The translations under genes were made by a program, and so were the position numbers. Source: Agrypnia vestita (taxonomy: Eukaryota > Arthropoda > Insecta > Trichoptera > Phryganeidae). From it: a stretch of 64,000 nucleotides of DNA. Positions within the stretch are counted from its first letter, which is position 1. Every line of letters begins with the position of its first letter. The notes beneath the pieces are model-generated. The model worked only from the letters and a program-made list of their open reading frames with translations, was not told where the DNA came from and made no database searches. The stretch is from the NCBI GenBank assembly GCA_016648135.1, contig JADDOH010005059.1, forward strand, positions 104,869 to 168,868, written 5' to 3'. Of this stretch, positions 24,980-37,932 are shown piece by piece.

Positions 24980-26928
24980 AACATTTTTATTAAAAGTCTT
25001 CAATTTATACCACTTTCACTTTATACCACTAATCGTGACAGTGATATGTGTTTCGTCTTCAACATTTTTATTGACACTAAAATCTGAATAATTTTGCAAA
25101 GAAAAATATTATAAAAAGTCTCATTGATAATTGATTAGATGTAGAAAGTTTGTCGATGTGGAAAATAATCTTCCAAATATTGCATGTTTGATGACACCAA
25201 TGTGTTTGAGGAGGTATTTATTTAGCCCTTGAGAACACAAGGCATTTTGACGTAAAAATATCGATCGGGGCAAAATTTTAAAGCCGAATGTGTTAAGTTA
25301 GTTGCGATAAATCCTACACATTGTAAATAAGATTTACAAATAATTATTTTTGAATTACGTGTGTTGTTGAGCGATGAAAAACCAATGATATAAGAATTGA
25401 GCCAAAATATTATCATTTTAAAATTGTTACCTAATAGACTCTTTAACTAAATTGTATTTAAGATTGTGTTGTTTTAATGTTTTTTTTATTTATTTCAATT
25501 ATCTACCATAAAGCAGCTTTGTAATATTCCGGCGTCTCATTTACTCCCATCCTTCCTATCCATTACGACTTTATCAAAAATCTGATTTTATTAAAGATAC
25601 ATTTTCATATTTAAAAAAGTATTCTTCTGAACAATATTTTAATATGCATTATCTGAGAACACAATTATTGGATTTGTCCACTGCGGGATTGCTATGTCTC
25701 GCAAAGTCGAAGCTATTAATATGAGAAACATATACGCAAGTCTTTTACACGATGGCCCAGGGCCACACAACCTGTATGAGCTGGCTAAAGCAATCACTCT
25801 ACATAATGCAATGTTCACCAATTCCATTGTAAGAATATCCACACATTATCAAATTTTTGAATGTTGTATATATGTTCCAAATTGAAAATAAAGAGGCATC
25901 TTTACCAGCTGTGAAATCTATGTACATATACTATTTCATCAGTAGGATTACAGATGTCTAGCATAGTCCCTTCAAATATATGGAAGATCTCATTCATTCT
26001 GTCAACATTTTTTCCTAAAGTCTCTTTAAAATATCATTATTTTGGCAAGTTTGCCATTTTCGTTCCCCTAACACAGCCATACTCAACTTGCGGCCCGCGG
26101 GTTGAGTATGGCTGTATATGCGGCCCAAAACACATTTACTCTTAGAAATGTGATTAAAAAGTCTGGCATCGTAAATTTTGAGTATTTTCAAATACGCGTG
26201 AACAAAAAGACAAACTGCTGTCATTTTAAAACAGGCTATTTATATGGTTTAAGAACGAATTTGTTATTTCAACCATGGATAGGTTCAAACAACGAAGTAT
26301 AAGTTTTGTGTTTGTCATGTAATTTTTTATCCATTTTAATAATGGTCCTCGTATTCCACATTCATCCATTACTGTCAATAAATTCTCGTGTTCCAATGTG
26401 TTGTATGCTTTTTTGAAATCTATAAATATTATTCCTACCTTTTCTTATCATTCAAATAATTCAAACACTATTTTGGGTAGGTATGTCCAAATCTTCATAG
26501 TGTACAAACAGGTATTGTATTTTCAATGCACCGTGTCTTTAGGGTTTCCCAACATAATGCGGTCTGTGCAACTCTGGACATTTTTTCCTATGCATTTATT
26601 AATCTATTGTTTTGGTTAATACGCTAAACGAAAATAAACGCTTGGATATACGTTAGTTTTGAGTTTTATTTATTTCATTGTTGTATTTTGAGTAAATAAA
26701 CAGATAAGATGAAAATAAATTTAACATTGGGAAACAAGCTATTGAGCTGGTATTGGCTGGTATGCTGATAAGCGATAAGTATTATTATCATTTTGTTATA
26801 GTTAAAAAATATATTTGTTGATTATTTAAGTGGCGGCGCCTTAATCTAGAATCGGGTTTTAACCAATACTGTTTTACCCTAATTTATTTTTTATTAGTGC
26901 AATAGTGAAATGTTAACTATTGTTAGGT
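24980..26928. other. Intergenic sequence
   Basis: It holds the palindrome at 26074-26114 and a 30-bp word (GAGAACACAATTATTGGATT near 25656) shared with about 46815. No gene is seen. Confidence 0.55.
26074..26114. repeat. Perfect 14-bp palindrome, possible hAT terminus
   Basis: CAGCCATACTCAAC, 13 bp of TTGCGGCCCGCGG, then GTTGAGTATGGCTG. The CAG start and GCGGCCCGCGG core resemble hAT ends. No partner end was located. Confidence 0.45.
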
Positions 26929-26940
26929 AGTTACATAAAC

Positions 26941-27420
26941 TAACTAACTAACTAACCATCACGCCGTTTCTCCGCAGGGGTAGGCAGAGAGGATTGAACG
27001 CCACACTTTTCTATCCTAGCACACCACTTTTGCTTCGGCCACATTCATACATATTCTCATACACGTTCTACGGTTGTTGTGGCTTTTAACAGGGCCATCC
27101 TCAAATACTTGTAGTACCTGTTCGTGTCAGGTCTTTCGCGGACGCCCTCTATTCCTGTTGCCTTCAACACTCGCCTCATAAATTTTCTTAACCATCCTTT
27201 CTTCGTTCATACGTTCCACATGACCAAAATATCTAAGCACTCCTTTCTTTATTCTATCTACCACCCTACAGCCAGCATTGCATTCACTTCTAATTTGTTA
27301 ATTCCTCACTCTATCGACCACAGATTTTTCACACAAGCGTCTTAGTGACCGCATTTACACCGCATTCAGTCTACTTTCATTCCTCTTTTGCCAATTCCAG
27401 GCTTCACTTCCATACATAAG
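26941..27420 (-). mobile_element. 5'-truncated RTE-like LINE, 12-bp duplication
   Basis: AGTTACATAAAC flanks it at 26929-26940 and 27421-27432. On the minus strand it encodes GVLRYFGHVERMNEERMVKK and IYEASVEGNRNRGRPRKT with stops, and ends in a (TTAG)n tail next to the left duplication. A sister copy is at 43689-44147. Confidence 0.8.
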
Positions 27421-27432
27421 AGTTACATAAAC

Positions 27433-30400
27433 ATGTTCTATATACATACAATGTAAATATGTTATTTTTATCCTTATCACTCATACATAGTTGGTATAGT
27501 AAATGGAAACCTACCGCATTCCCAGCACCCTTTTATGAGCGAAAACTCCCATATCGGTCCTTCTCATACGTCGCCAGGTTGTCAATTTTTTCACTAATGG
27601 CTCTTCCCGTGCAGCATCCTATAAAAGGCGACGCCGCAAGGTTCGGGCCGCAAAAGTCCATTCACTGTTCCTCCTCTAGAACTCAACACAATTTCTTTTT
27701 ATATAGTTGGTACAGTGATTGAAATATGATCGCTTATTGTAAGTTACTACAATAATAACATTTATTATTCAATGTTTTATCACTTTACTCAGCCTCCTGG
27801 CCGGAGAATAATAAACATCAGGTAGGTAATGAATGATAAGAAAAAACAATATAAGACTTACAAAGTTGCCATTGTAATGAATAAAAAGAAAGGAACTGCC
27901 CCAAATATTAGGTATCTTTTAAGATGCGAAACACGAAAAACGAAAAACAGATAGCATTGAAACAAATTGGGTATTTTATACGAACGGTATGGATGTGTAG
28001 AGATTCAATTCTCAATGTTTCACTGAAGTCATATCAAAGCGACTTCAGAAGAGCACCCTCTCGCCTAAAAATGATAAAAGTGATATGACTCCAGTGAAAC
28101 ATCGAGAATTGAATATTTACACATCCATATGGTTCTTATAAAATATCTGTTTTTGTTTTGAATGACTCTAATATAACTTAATCTTTAGTATGACAGTGAA
28201 TACTGAAATGAAGCATTTGTTGAATCTACTCTACATTAGAATACAGTTAACAAGAAATTAAGGTAATAAGTTTCACTTTAATAATGTACCATTTTTTTAA
28301 ATATTTCATCTATGTACATTTACTGTTACAGCGAGAAGATGCTGCTATAATGCATTTTACATGGCTTTGCCTCTTTGCGCGTTTGTCGGGCATAGTATCT
28401 GGTAAACTTATGAATGAAGTCCATTTCATTGAAATCCGCAAAGAAACAAAATGAAACACATAAACTATTAAATTAGCCAAATTAAGTGTCAAGATCAAAC
28501 TTATTGTGTTTAAATAAGCATATAGGCCCACTTTAATAAAATAATGGTATATATGATTATAATAATAATAATGGTCACCGAATATAAATCCTTATGAAGA
28601 AAGTTAGGTCAAAACCCAGATTGCCTAAATGATTAACATATATAATATACTACAGTAGAGCGTCGATTATCCGAACGTCGATCAACCGAATGACCGTTTA
28701 TCCGAAGTACTATGCCCGCCCGACCCGCGCGTGCTTACTTCCTCCCGCCTCCCGCGCTACAGTGCTCATGCACTTGTCGCGACTTTTTAATTGCACTCGT
28801 ATGTCACATCCAAGAAGCCGCTAGTCCATAAACTAAATTTAAACTAAACTAATGCTACTGGCAGCCACCGATTGCCCATGCTTGTAATTGGTAAAAGTAA
28901 GAAACCACATTATTTCAAACTCGATAATATGTCTGCGATGCCTATCGTTTACCATTGGTACTGTAATAATATATTGCGATAGTACACAGACCGTACAATA
29001 AAATTTATAAACCTACAACACAAAAAAGCTTCATGCATCCTTCCTAGAACAAATTTTTAATATTATTTATAAATAAAAATGAATATGAAATACATTTTTA
29101 ATTTTATTTACTAGTTCCCCCCTAAATGGATTAGGTCAAGAAACCTTGTAAGTAATTAAATAAGTAAAAAGTAATGTACATTTAATATGCATTCAAGTTA
29201 ATTATTAAATCATCTCAATTCAATTATTTTTTCAATGAATTTAGTTTAAAAAATAACGGAAACTAATTTTATTTAACTTTATGGATTATAATAATATCAA
29301 ACACAGTTGTACATTTATATAGTTAGAGTCTGCCTATCGATTTAATTATTGGCTAAATCAATTCAGAAGTATAACAGAAAAAAGGGTGTGCTCTTTTTTT
29401 AATTCGATATAGAATATCTAGTGAACCAATGTTATTGGTAGAAAGATGTTTAATTATTTCTTCATAAGAATGATGCAAAAAATATGGATTGAAAAATGTT
29501 ATCATAAATCTTTTATTTTATATTCTTATTAAATTTAAAAATATATATTATTACTAAATCCATAATTATATAAAGCTTTTCTAGTGAAACAAAATAAATT
29601 TATTCCTATTCCTCTAAAATTTGTAGAGATGAATAATAAAATGTAAAATAATAAAACCAAAGTAATATTCGCTCAGAACCATTTGAAACGCCCACAGCAA
29701 AAATTGATAAGACTGGAAACAGCATCAGTGCAAATAAAACATAAATAAATTATTTAAATTGAAAAAAGAATAGTCTTTATAGTACGTCTATGGCCTTTAC
29801 TAATAATGTATGTAAATACTAAAGTCACATCTACAAAAAATATTCGCAATCTAATCTAGCCTGTCGTAAGAATTCTTACTTACACTTTTTACAAAAATTT
29901 TTATAACTGGTATTATTATGGTCCCAAAGCGTTCAGTTACCCCATTATCGGCAGGCAAAATACACAACTTTGTTGTAAAACAAAGTCGAAACGCTCGTAC
30001 TAAATTTTGTGTCTTTTATAATGATGACAGGTACTTTTTTGCATTGGGGACTAGATTGACCAATATGCTCGACGCATACTCGACGTGTTAATTGCACTGA
30101 CCAATCGCAGCATATCCTGAAAAAAAACAGTTAATGTCGGGTGTTTGTGTTGTGTGGGTGTGCTCTCGCTTTCTTGAGTAATTTTTCGTCAAAACCGAGT
30201 TTTATCTAAATATAATTCTGATATCTTCAAAGGTGAGTTTTTAACGTTTTGTTTGTATAGTACAACTGGATTCGTCTGTTATTTTCTGACACACGAAATA
30301 GCCGAATGCCGGCAATCTGACGTTTACAAATCTCGTGTTGTTTATTCTTTTGATTATATTGAAATCTACCTTCTTTTTATGTGTTATTGTGCTTTTCATT

Positions 30401-31156
30401 CAAGGATTATTTGCTTTTTTATTTCAGATATCTTCGATGTGCACAGCTTATAATGTTAATAATTAGTGTAGTTACGGAACCTTCTACAAGCAATAATTCT
30501 GAATATTGAATTGTTTACGTGTTCAATTCTTATTTCTCGATATTGCAATCTTAGGATAATTACATTTTATAGACTTGCATGTTTTATATTATTATTCACA
30601 ATTCACCTTCAGATAATTATTGTTAACCTTAAAATTACGTTACTTTAAAAAAAACGTAATAACGCTAAAGTGAATTCTAGATTTAATCAACAATATCACA
30701 ACGATTTTTGCGGAGAAAAATTGTCAGAATTGAAGAAAGTTTTCATATTTAAATTTTCATGTCGATTGTTTACATGCTTAAGTATTGTTTTATGTAAATA
30801 TATTTTATCTTTTGGATATTTTGTTATCAAATTTACTTTGAGTCCTAATCGATTTTTTTGCTTAGGTACCTACTGTTATCATACCTTACTCTATTGCAGT
30901 GACAGAAAACAGTAATTTATTTTCTTTCATAAATAAATTTTCGCGGTAGATAAAGTTCATCGTTTTCTTCAATGACTAAGTACATCCCAAATCGAATCAT
31001 GACGTCCTCACTTTTTGGCTTCAAGATCTTTCTTAACATTGTCTCTTTCCACTCAGTCTTTCTATGAATATTCTCCCTCGTATCCTGAGTTTTCGTCCCT
31101 TTTTGATATTCGTAAATCATGCATCTATTGAAGGTATAATGTGAGCATTTTTAAAG
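27433..31156. other. Intergenic sequence
   Basis: It contains an inverted pair near 28010-28120 (CAATTCTCAATGTTTCACTG against CAGTGAAACATCGAGAATTG, around GAAGAGCACCCTC), probably a small MITE. It also has the pogo-like end at 28653 and a possible donor at 30233 (AAAG then GTGAGT). No gene is supported. Confidence 0.55.
28653..28720 (+). repeat. Possible pogo/Tigger-like element terminus
   Basis: CAGTAGAGCGTCGATTATCC then GAACGTCGATCAACCGAATG, preceded by TA, resembles pogo-class ends with ATTATCCGAA motifs. The opposite end was not found. The GC-rich sequence to about 28830 may belong to it. Confidence 0.45.
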
Positions 31157-31422
31157 ATATATGAGACGTCTCATAGAGACGAAGCTATTTTTTATAACAG
31201 AAAGTAGGTATGGAAGACTTTTTTGGATGCACATAGGGCTTACGACCTGAATTAAGTGATCACTTTACACGTTGTAACGTTCGACAATTCCACCCATGAT
31301 AGATCACTTAAGCCAGCCGTATGATAGATTGTAAGCCCTATGAACACCCAAAAAAGACTTCCATATCTACTTTCCCATATAAAAAAATAGCCTAGTCTCT
31401 GTGAGACATCTATAATATATGT
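31157..31422. mobile_element. 266-bp MITE with long inverted arms
   Basis: About 90-bp arms pair with mismatches: AGTAGGTATGGAAGACTTTT and GCACATAGGGCTTAC at left against their complements at right. The outer ends carry GAGACGTCTCATAGAGACG-like sequence. A related end lies at 10510-10545. Confidence 0.75.
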
Positions 31423-31577
31423 CTTGATTAATGATGTCCCCCTGGGGATAAAATCCATAATTGTGTTCTTGAAAATTTTTAACATATCTACTAAAAATAT
31501 TCTGAGCATTTTTATGCATATTAGTAGAAAGTTATCGCTTTTACTAAGTAGTGACCTTTTAGCGTCCAATATTGGCC

Positions 31578-31681
31578 GCTGCACAGCCACGTTTCCGTAA
31601 AACCTGTTCAATGCTGAAAATATAATAATGCTGCACAGCCACGTTTCCGTAAAACCTGTTCAATGCTGAAAATATAATCTA
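31578..31681. repeat. Perfect 52-bp tandem duplication
   Basis: GCTGCACAGCCACGTTTCCG through CTGAAAATATAAT occurs at 31578 and again at 31630 with no visible difference over about 48 bp, so it is recent. Confidence 0.93.
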
Positions 31682-32662
31682 TTATAAGTAAGGGAAGTGG
31701 TCCATAGTAGTACACAGTAAGTACCTGATCAGATATGTTCTTAAAATGATTTAGATTAAAACGCGTGTCACCTGGTGACAGATGGTAGGTACATCGTCAG
31801 AATTTGGATCGAAAGTCAATTTTTGCTAAAATATCGTATGATATCTCAAACTATTCGGATTTATCGATTGTCATTATTTGCCTGCTTTTAAATAAATCGT
31901 TAATTAAAATAACAAATTATTTTTATTTATGGATTATCACGGAAAAAATGATTTGTAAATAAATAAACACTCTCGAAATCTTAGACGTACTATAAATATA
32001 GACTAGTCACTAATAAACAAATCTGAGCCATCTAGTTTCTGCTGTCTTCTATTGCGTACTAAATGTATCAGTCAGAAAAAGATAGAAATTATTTTCATAA
32101 CCACATAAGAAAGGACAATAAAACATAATTTTTAACAACGAATGCATATGAAGTTAGTAGCGAATTGCGGTATTTATTCTATGGTCTTTTCTCTTTCTTT
32201 CTTATAGCGCAGCGTACGTGTAAAAGAGATACAAATATAAACAGGGTTGTGTATTGTATTAATATTTTATACACAATATATCGCGCGGACATTCATACAT
32301 TTTAGACACCCCTAGACTAGAACTTAAATATTTAGATGAATGCTACTGAGTTTGTAGGTTTTTGGAGATCTCAATCCTCAAATGTGCTCAGTTTTTCTCC
32401 AACGCTTATCATTTTTCCACAACACGTTGTGTGGCAACACTGCATATTTTTATTACCGCATCTGTCAGATTATCATTATTAACGAGTTAACGTTAATCTA
32501 TGGAATTACACTTGCCTTTTTCTTTTGCCGGTGAAATTTCCCACTTTGTTTTTCTCTTGTTTGAGGTTTCTGTAATTTTGCGGTGTATTATGGCATCCGG
32601 CATTTGCCCGCCAGCGGCGTACGGTTTTTGTTTGGAAATGAGGCTACAGAAATTCTAGTTAA

Positions 32663-33527
32663 GGAAGAATACCTACCTACGAAGCGCGAAAAAAGGCAAT
32701 TTTGTGAATTTTTGAAGAAAACCTATATGAATTATGGTATTGGTATCATTTCTACATGAAAGTACATACTTTTAAAAATAAGTTAATTTTTTTTTTTATA
32801 AAAAAATATTCAAATTGGCGAAAAATTCTTGGATTCTGACGACTGCCGAAAAAGGTTCCTCCGCGGTGACCACTCCCATATCATCTGTAATCATCAGAAA
32901 AAAAAACAAAAAGATTATCAAATTTGACACTATAATTTAGACTTTGACGTAGGGGTTTTTGAAAATATAGGTTTTGAATTAGAATTTAAATTAGCGTTTA
33001 TTATGCCGATAAAAAAACTTAAGTCACTTAAAAAAATCCTACGACAAAGACTAGATAATTGTGTATAGAATAACCATTAAAAAATTCAATTTGATCGGTT
33101 TAGTGGTTGCCGAGATATTTTGGTCACCGATTTTCAAACCATGGTTTCGAGTAAAACGCGTTTGGAAATTGAGCAATGAGTATTCGCGAAATCTTACAAC
33201 TTACTTACATAAAATCTTTGATTCCAGGTCCATAATATAAGTCCTCCACCTTGCTTAGAATTCCCATATCATCGAGCAATCTTTACAAACATACCATAAT
33301 AGAAACACACCTTACGTTTTTATTATTAAAGAGCCTAATCGGCAGCTACCTGCGTGTATCGCGGCGGCGTGTGGCGTGGCGCGTAATTAATGCCACTATA
33401 TCAGCTATAACTCTGTTATTTTTTTAAATTTTTGCTTGAAATTTTCACCAGACATTCTCAAGCTTTAAGAAAATGCAAAAATTTAAAAATCGTTTTTTTT
33501 TCGTAATGTCTAGGAAGGTATTCCCCT
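32663..33527. mobile_element. Possible TTAA-flanked non-autonomous element
   Basis: TTAA lies at 32659-32662 and 33528-33531. Ends aligned over 21 positions match at 17 (left GGAAGAATACCTACCTA, right inverted AGGGGAATACCTTCCTA). No coding content. The inverted ends are short, so this is tentative. Confidence 0.4.
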
Positions 33528-33531
33528 TTAA

Positions 33532-35627
33532 GTACCTACACTTAAGGCTAGACAGCCGATTCACAAACATGCGTATCTGTCAAATTACATCAATAGATCA
33601 TGTGCTTTCAAGCCGTGCGCGACATGTCATCTGAGCGCAAATCGAATAAAAATTACATGTTCGTTACATATTTATGGTACATACGTTGCTGAAACAGTAA
33701 GGTTTTGATAAAAAGAGATGGTCCTATATTCTTCGCTTTCGTCGGCGTCAGGCATCCCCGCAGAAGTACTTCATCTATCAAAATATTTACTTATTTAACT
33801 TTAGACGAATGATCTAATATTATTTGAGTCGACTTATTATTTTCCGTAAATAATTTAAGAATCATAGTAATAATTCTGAATTTCTTTTTAATATCGTAAT
33901 ATGACAATAACAATTACCTAGCCCCACGAACGTAGTGCGTATATCAAAATGTACCATTTTATCTATCGACAAATTCCCGTATTTTATTTACTTACTGTAT
34001 AGAATTTAAAAACATATTAATAATTCTGAAATACTTTTGAAATCACAATGTATACCGTAATATTAAAGGAAAAATAATTACATGATAGACACAACGCGCA
34101 TGCGCATGGCGCGTGCAGTGAGTAGTATGTATTTTGATTCGTCTAAATGAGAATCTGGAATTGTTGTTGAAACTGGGCTATAACGAAACTGACAATGTGA
34201 CGCTTGTTCAAAGTGTAAAAAGGATGAAACCGTTCGAAAATCCATATAAAACTTTAATATAAGGGAGATATCAATTGCTTTTTAGCGTATTACATATATA
34301 ATAATAATTCATATAAATGTCAAATTTGGCGTAGAAGTACGATTAATAGTAAAATAAATGACGAGGAATATTCGACTACATAAACACGACTGACCTCTGC
34401 CGTGGCCAGACGGCATCTAATCGGCTTTCTGACGTATGATGATGTCGTTTTTCATACTTAAGAATTTTTATTTAAAAATAATAATTAACGTGTTTTTAAT
34501 AAAAAATTTAGCTTTTTAATAGTGAATAAAGACTTAAAGTGCGAATATAGATACAATATATCGTTTAAAATCATCTTTTTATATGAATAAACAACATTTG
34601 AAAATGACCAAAAATCGTAATAATTTCTAGCATGTTTGAAACTTTATAACTTTTTAAAAATTGAATATTTCTTAATTTCCTACGTACGGATTCTAGATAA
34701 ATAAGTAAACTTTATACGTATAAAAAACATATAATGCTTACATAGAAATTTTAAACGAATCACTCTACGCCCGGGAACATTATAAAGTTTTTTTTTTGCC
34801 GCGGCCTGTGGATTAATGCCTATGTTTTTCTTAATTATTGTAAATAATGTTTAGTATATTACTTTTGTATAAGAAGAAAGGTTCTATCTAAGTTATCGCC
34901 CTAAAAAATTGAAATCTATCATATACATTCCGATATAAATGAATAATAAAAACCCACATTTTCGTAAAAAACGCCGAAATATGCATTTGCAGTAAATGTA
35001 CCGCCTTGACTAAAATTTCTGAAATAAATCCAAATAAAATATCTATCTCACAATATTTCTATCACAACTATTATCATATTATTCCGACTTTATCTTGCTT
35101 TAATGTAGATACTGAATGCACGCGCCTGCCTGCAAATGTAAATTATATTGCTCACCATCCAAATTTTGCTCAGTTTCACTTTAGATAGCAGAACACAGGC
35201 ATACTATTAAACTTCTGTGATTAGTTAGTGATTGCTTTTATTCGTTCTCGGAGCATATTGATGCGCCTCAGTACCTCTTTTCACCGATAGTATGGTTATG
35301 GAATGCTTTTCCTTAAGGTTTTGCCATTGTCTCCTCGGCCGCGGTACCGACGATAACTCGCGTTAAGTAGTATGTCAATCGAAACCATTCAGTCGTTAAC
35401 CTGTACAGTTCAAATCCTGTGTCTTGATTACTGGTGATTGTCAAGTCGCTGTTTTCAACTGGTTGTTCGTGGTACAAGTATTTGAGATAGTATCAGATTG
35501 TATCGATACAATTATAGATATTACTGTTGCCAAGTACCGACGGTTGTCCGTTGAATTGTAAAAAATTGATACATATTCAATTAACGGTTTTTGTGGAACC
35601 GGTTAAAATACCGTCACTACTGATTAT
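33532..35627. other. Intergenic AT-rich sequence
   Basis: Only the dispersed repeat at 34861-34990 is recognisable. Confidence 0.55.
34861..34990 (+). repeat. Dispersed repeat shared with 1385-1500
   Basis: AAAGGTTCTATCTAAGTTAT and CCCACATTTTCGTAAAAAAC match the left copy. No gene is seen in it. Confidence 0.6.
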
Positions 35628-35630
35628 TTA

Positions 35631-35953
35631 GGCCCGGTTGTTTCAAGTTAGATCATAGAAAAGAGATATAATTCGCCTTTGACAGCTCTAAAATCATAGA
35701 CAAGAGCAGTGCGATATTGCGATACTTACGGACGATAAAAAAAGTTTTATAAGACGAGCGTCGGTAACATTTATAAACGAACGGCCATCCGTTAGTAAAT
35801 TGTCGATTGACTAACGGAAATTTGGTCTTTCGTTTATAAGACCGGCCCTAAAGCATAGATTTTTACGAAAACGGATCGTCTGATTGGTGGAGAACGTAAA
35901 AATCTATGCTTTAAAAGAACGCTTACTTTAATCCAACTTGAAATAACCGGCCC
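35631..35953. mobile_element. 323-bp MITE, TTA target duplication
   Basis: The ends are GGCCCGGTTGTTTCAAGTT and, inverted, GGGCCGGTTATTTCAAGTT, with TTA at 35628-35630 and 35954-35956. It is twice the length of its relatives because an extra internal inverted segment is present (CGTTTATAAG against ATTTATAAACG around 35765-35850). Confidence 0.75.
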
Positions 35954-36349
35954 TTACTCGCTTAATTTTCCTGCCATTATTACTAGGGATGCATCGATAC
36001 GCACTTTTGCCGATACAATACCGATACCGATGTTTGTTAAAAAGTATCGACGATACCGATATGGACAGTGAAGATTTAAAAAGTTAATAATAATAATATT
36101 TGGATAATTTATATAGCGCCGTTTTCGCGAATACTCACCTCAAGGGCGCCGCTTTACACAGAAAATTATCTTACAAAACTACTTACTGCGAAAAATACTT
36201 ATTTACTTTTACTTATTCACTAGGTGGCATGCAAGAAATGGAATTAATGTTTAATACTATAATAGTTGGGAGTGCCTGAAAGAATTAGGTGTTTTCGTGG
36301 AGTACACACTAGGAGTGGAAAACATTAGCTAGTGTTGTTGTGGTCTGAT
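35954..36349. other. Short intergenic stretch with a hAT-like start
   Basis: TAGGGATGCATCGATACGCA at about 35985, followed by repeated CGATAC words in both orientations, resembles hAT ends. No second end or duplication was found. Confidence 0.3.
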
Positions 36350-36960
36350 TCTACAGGTTTTTATAGGATTGTCTAAATAAGTGCGTCTTAAGTTGTTTTT
36401 AAACTATGGTAAGCTGTCTGTTTGTCTCAGTTTATTAGGTAATTTGTTCCATAACTTTGGTCCAGCCACCGCGAAAGCACGATCACCGAAATTCACTTCA
36501 GCTAACCTATTTGTATTAGATGTTGATGCTAAGCGAAGTGTTAGTTGTCTGTAATTTGCGGAGAATGGAATGCAGAAGTTATGTATTGAAGGGCCATGTT
36601 GTGAATAGCTTTAAATATTGTAATGCAAAGCTTATATTCAATCCTCTCTGGGCATCTAAGCCAGTGAAGGTTTTGAAGATGGTGTGAGATTTGCGCAAAC
36701 TTTGAAACGCCGGTAATGAGTCTTGCGGCGGCATTAAATACAGATTGTAATTTGTTTATTTCCTGTTTCGGGAGATGAGCGTAGATACCATTACAGTAGT
36801 CTAAGCGAGAGATAACGTATGCGTTTATTAGTAATTTTTTTGCTTCTGTTGGGATGCTTTTGCGAATAGATTTAATGCGGCGTAATTGATAGAAGGCAGA
36901 GCTGGTTGTGCTGTTAATTTGTTTACTAAGAGACAAGCTTGAATCCAAGTAGAATTATGT
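36350..36960 (-). pseudogene. CR1/L2-like LINE reverse transcriptase C-terminus
   Basis: On the minus strand 36948-36541 is open: SRLDYCNGIYAHLPKQEINK then LQSVFNAAARLITGV and LHWLRCPERIEYKLCITIF. A frameshift near 36545 separates the last part, NYRQLTLRLAST...NFGDRAFAVAGPKLWNKLP, which ends near 36350. This is the thumb/tail of CR1- and L2-type reverse transcriptases. The 5' part is absent, as in typical truncated copies. Confidence 0.85.
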
Positions 36961-37929
36961 CAGTATTTGAAATAGAGGGTGGGAGTTTTTCCAACAGATG
37001 TTGGTGTCTTCGGGTAAAGGTTGTGGGTTTAGATTAGAAACAGACGAAATGACTTATATATTTATTTAGAAACATTCGAAATAAAAATGTATTTAGAATG
37101 TTTACTTTATAATGAAATTTTAAAAATTATAATTTACCAGAACATTATTATATGAGTTGCTTGTTGGTGTAGTGTTCATGACATTCGCCTGATTTTGTAT
37201 ATATGTTGCGAGGCTGGTGTCAAGCGTGTGGATGTTGTAACTTTGGTATAGTTTGGCTTATATCTTCGATACTATCCAATAAGTACTTAATTTTTTTACA
37301 TTAATGTAAACAATAACTACCCTTAACGATTTTCATTCTCAAATTTTATGTAATTTATGTGATTATTTTTAAATATGTATTCAAAGTTTTCATATAATAT
37401 GTATGGTGGCACCGCCATCTATGAAAATAAATAAAAACAGAATCGACCAAACACATTTTTAAACAAAATGCGTGTGTACATATACGGTACCTACCTAGTG
37501 CGACAAAATTCAATAATAAATAAGTGCACATACATTTTCTTTGCTTGTATTTACTAATTAATAAATGTATAGGTATTAGCTTTTTTAAAATATTGAGGTT
37601 AATTTTGTGTCGCCGCTCGGTTGATATTTTTAATTGTGAGATGTCTAATGTTACACATCATCATATGCGACTACTGCAAGGCTCGCTCGTTTTTTTAAGG
37701 TGTTTGACCTCCTTTGTTAGTTTACAATAACAACAATTTTGGATACTAAATAAATTAAAGTGACTATTAATAATTTACCCCGAAACGTACAAATTCCATG
37801 ACCTGTGAACACAGAATCGAGATGAAAGCCAAATCTTCGCATCTGAAAAAACGGTGCAATAACAAGCCGCCACCTTTTTGTGCGAGCAAGTTTTGAACGA
37901 AATTGTCAATGCCGACATAAGTCGCGGGG
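36961..37929. other. Intergenic sequence
   Basis: No gene or repeat that I can support. The 68-codon ORF at 37524-37730 has no recognisable feature. Confidence 0.5.
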
Positions 37930-37932
37930 TAA

